This document shows positions 63,150 to 64,000 of a DNA stretch of 64,000 bases, piece after piece. This DNA is from Bog-756 sp963776225 (GTDB lineage: Bacteria > Actinomycetota > Acidimicrobiia > Acidimicrobiales > RAAP-2), in the NCBI GenBank assembly GCA_963776225.1, contig CAVZLL010000003.1:62001-126000 (forward strand). The letters are read 5' to 3'. The position numbers and the translations under genes were made by a program. Under the pieces are notes generated by a model, which saw nothing but the letters and a program-made list of their open reading frames with translations, was not told where the DNA came from and searched no databases. Every line of letters starts with the position of its first letter. Positions within the stretch are counted from its first letter, which is position 1.

Positions 63150-63242
63150 ACGGCGGGTTGGCATCCGGGGATCAGGCATCGGACGACCTCCGGCCATGGA
63201 GTCCAGTGACGGTCTGGAACCCACGTCGATTCTGGAGATCAG

Positions 63243-64000
63243 GTGACAGACATATCGGAACCCGGGATCTCGCTCCCGGGCCGGCTCGGGGTGACCGCGC
63301 GGTTCGAAGACGATCTGCTGGTCCTCGAACTGAGACCGCAACGCGAGTCGCTGCACCACGGCGTCGTGCGGGCCAGTGTCCTCTCGTTCGTCGTGGACGT
63401 CGTGGCGGGGGTCCCCCTCGATCAGGATGCCGATATGTGGACGCTCACCTCGGACATGTCGGTCCGGATGCGTCCGTTGCCCGCACCGGAACGCATCGAT
63501 GCGACGAGCACGATCTTGCGTCGAGGGCGCCGATCGGCCGCATCCCTGGTCGAGCTGAGAACCGACCAGGGAGCACCCATCGGAGTCGGTGCCATCGGGT
63601 TCGTGAAGGTCCCCCGCAGGGCGGCGGATCCGCCCAAGCGGAATGTCCCGCTCGGGCAGATCCCGCTGATCTTCCGCGCACCCGCCACGTTGGCTCGACC
63701 GTTGCGCGAGGAAGCCGGCATCGAGGTGATCAGCGCTGCGGAAGGAGTGCTGCAGGTGGAGGTGACCCCGGACCTGCGCAATCCCGCCGGAACGCTACAG
63801 GGAGCGATGGTTGCGCTCCTGGCCGAGGCTGCCGCCGAAGATCTCGTCGGCACCCGCTTCGAGTCGTCCGTGGTCGTGACCGACCTCGACCTCCGCTATC
63901 TCCGGATGGCGCAGACAGGCCCGGTTCGCACGCGGTGCAGACTCTTGGGTACCCAGCTCGATGCCCCCGTCCAGGTCGAGCTCATCGACGTGTCCACCGA
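63243..64000 (+). CDS. double-hotdog thioesterase-like protein, cut by the window edge
   Basis: The open frame from GTG 63243 reaches the window end (252 codons) without a stop. Two hotdog modules are visible: the first with HHGVVRASVLSFVVDVVAGV and TLTSDMSVRMRPLP, the second with NPAGTLQGAMVALLAEAAAEDLVGT. These resemble PaaI/4HBT acyl-CoA thioesterases (HGGxxxxLxD-type active loop, here PAGTLQGAMVALLAEAA). GGAGATCAG precedes the GTG. The C-terminus is not in the window. Confidence 0.75.
   Translation, partial: MTDISEPGISLPGRLGVTARFEDDLLVLELRPQRESLHHGVVRASVLSFVVDVVAGVPLDQDADMWTLTSDMSVRMRPLPAPERIDATSTILRRGRRSAASLVELRTDQGAPIGVGAIGFVKVPRRAADPPKRNVPLGQIPLIFRAPATLARPLREEAGIEVISAAEGVLQVEVTPDLRNPAGTLQGAMVALLAEAAAEDLVGTRFESSVVVTDLDLRYLRMAQTGPVRTRCRLLGTQLDAPVQVELIDVST

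Overview
This window is high-GC DNA from an actinobacterium, most likely a member of the Acidimicrobiia; that class assignment is an inference from gene content and order, not from a marker gene. Several blocks are familiar from actinobacterial genomes: a membrane glycosyltransferase and DUF5719 pair near phosphomannomutase, Trm112-like and SIS isomerase genes; hpf, secA, prfB, ftsE, ftsX; and maf, dus, ABC-F. Many start codons sit 5-10 nt after a TANNNT -10 hexamer, a pattern of leaderless transcription common in this phylum.

Layout. 1-14.2 kb: envelope glycan functions (GT2 membrane protein, DUF5719, PTPS-related membrane protein, phosphomannomutase, phosphoglucose/phosphomannose isomerase) with FtsH, a CPBP protease and a LON-domain protein. 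14.3-21 kb: a probable raiA structured RNA just upstream of a short ribosome hibernation factor, then SecA, RF2 and FtsEX. 21-31.9 kb: secreted lipase, serine hydrolase, nucleotidyltransferase, divergent acyl-CoA synthetase and dehydrogenase, an archaeal-type riboflavin synthase, BioD, an ABC exporter, an SDR and an SCO6745-family protein. 32-37.3 kb: NfeD-like and SPFH genes (the latter frameshifted), the maf-dus-ABC-F operon, DUF3039 and a 48-aa gene. 37.3-41 kb: bioB with a tiny cysteine-rich BsaP-like gene, an enoyl-CoA hydratase and a frameshifted adenosylhomocysteinase. 41-50 kb: GH3 glycosidase, NRDE protein, cyclic-nucleotide-binding protein, sulfotransferase-like protein, RibD-like reductase behind a 13-codon leader peptide, flippase-like protein and aquaporin.

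50-64 kb looks accessory. A near-consensus sigma70 promoter carries a KstR-type palindrome between an NTF2-like gene and a type II lumazine synthase gene, followed by SRPBCC and sulfatase genes. Next comes a three-gene surface system: a small WxL-like protein, a DUF916-type anchor protein with a C-terminal membrane helix, and a 1554-residue protein of about 18 NHL-like blades ending in a WxL-like domain. Its promoter overlaps a 30-bp element made of two tandem 12-bp palindromes. Small SRPBCC, ArsR-SRPBCC, enoyl-CoA hydratase, NTF2, VOC and hotdog thioesterase-like genes close the window, the last one cut by the window edge.

The most noteworthy items are the raiA RNA, the WxL/DUF916/NHL system with its operator, the archaeal-type riboflavin synthase, the KstR-like box, and two probable single-base frameshifts in otherwise intact genes (SPFH and adenosylhomocysteinase), which may be assembly errors. 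No tRNA, rRNA, insertion sequence or CRISPR array was recognised.
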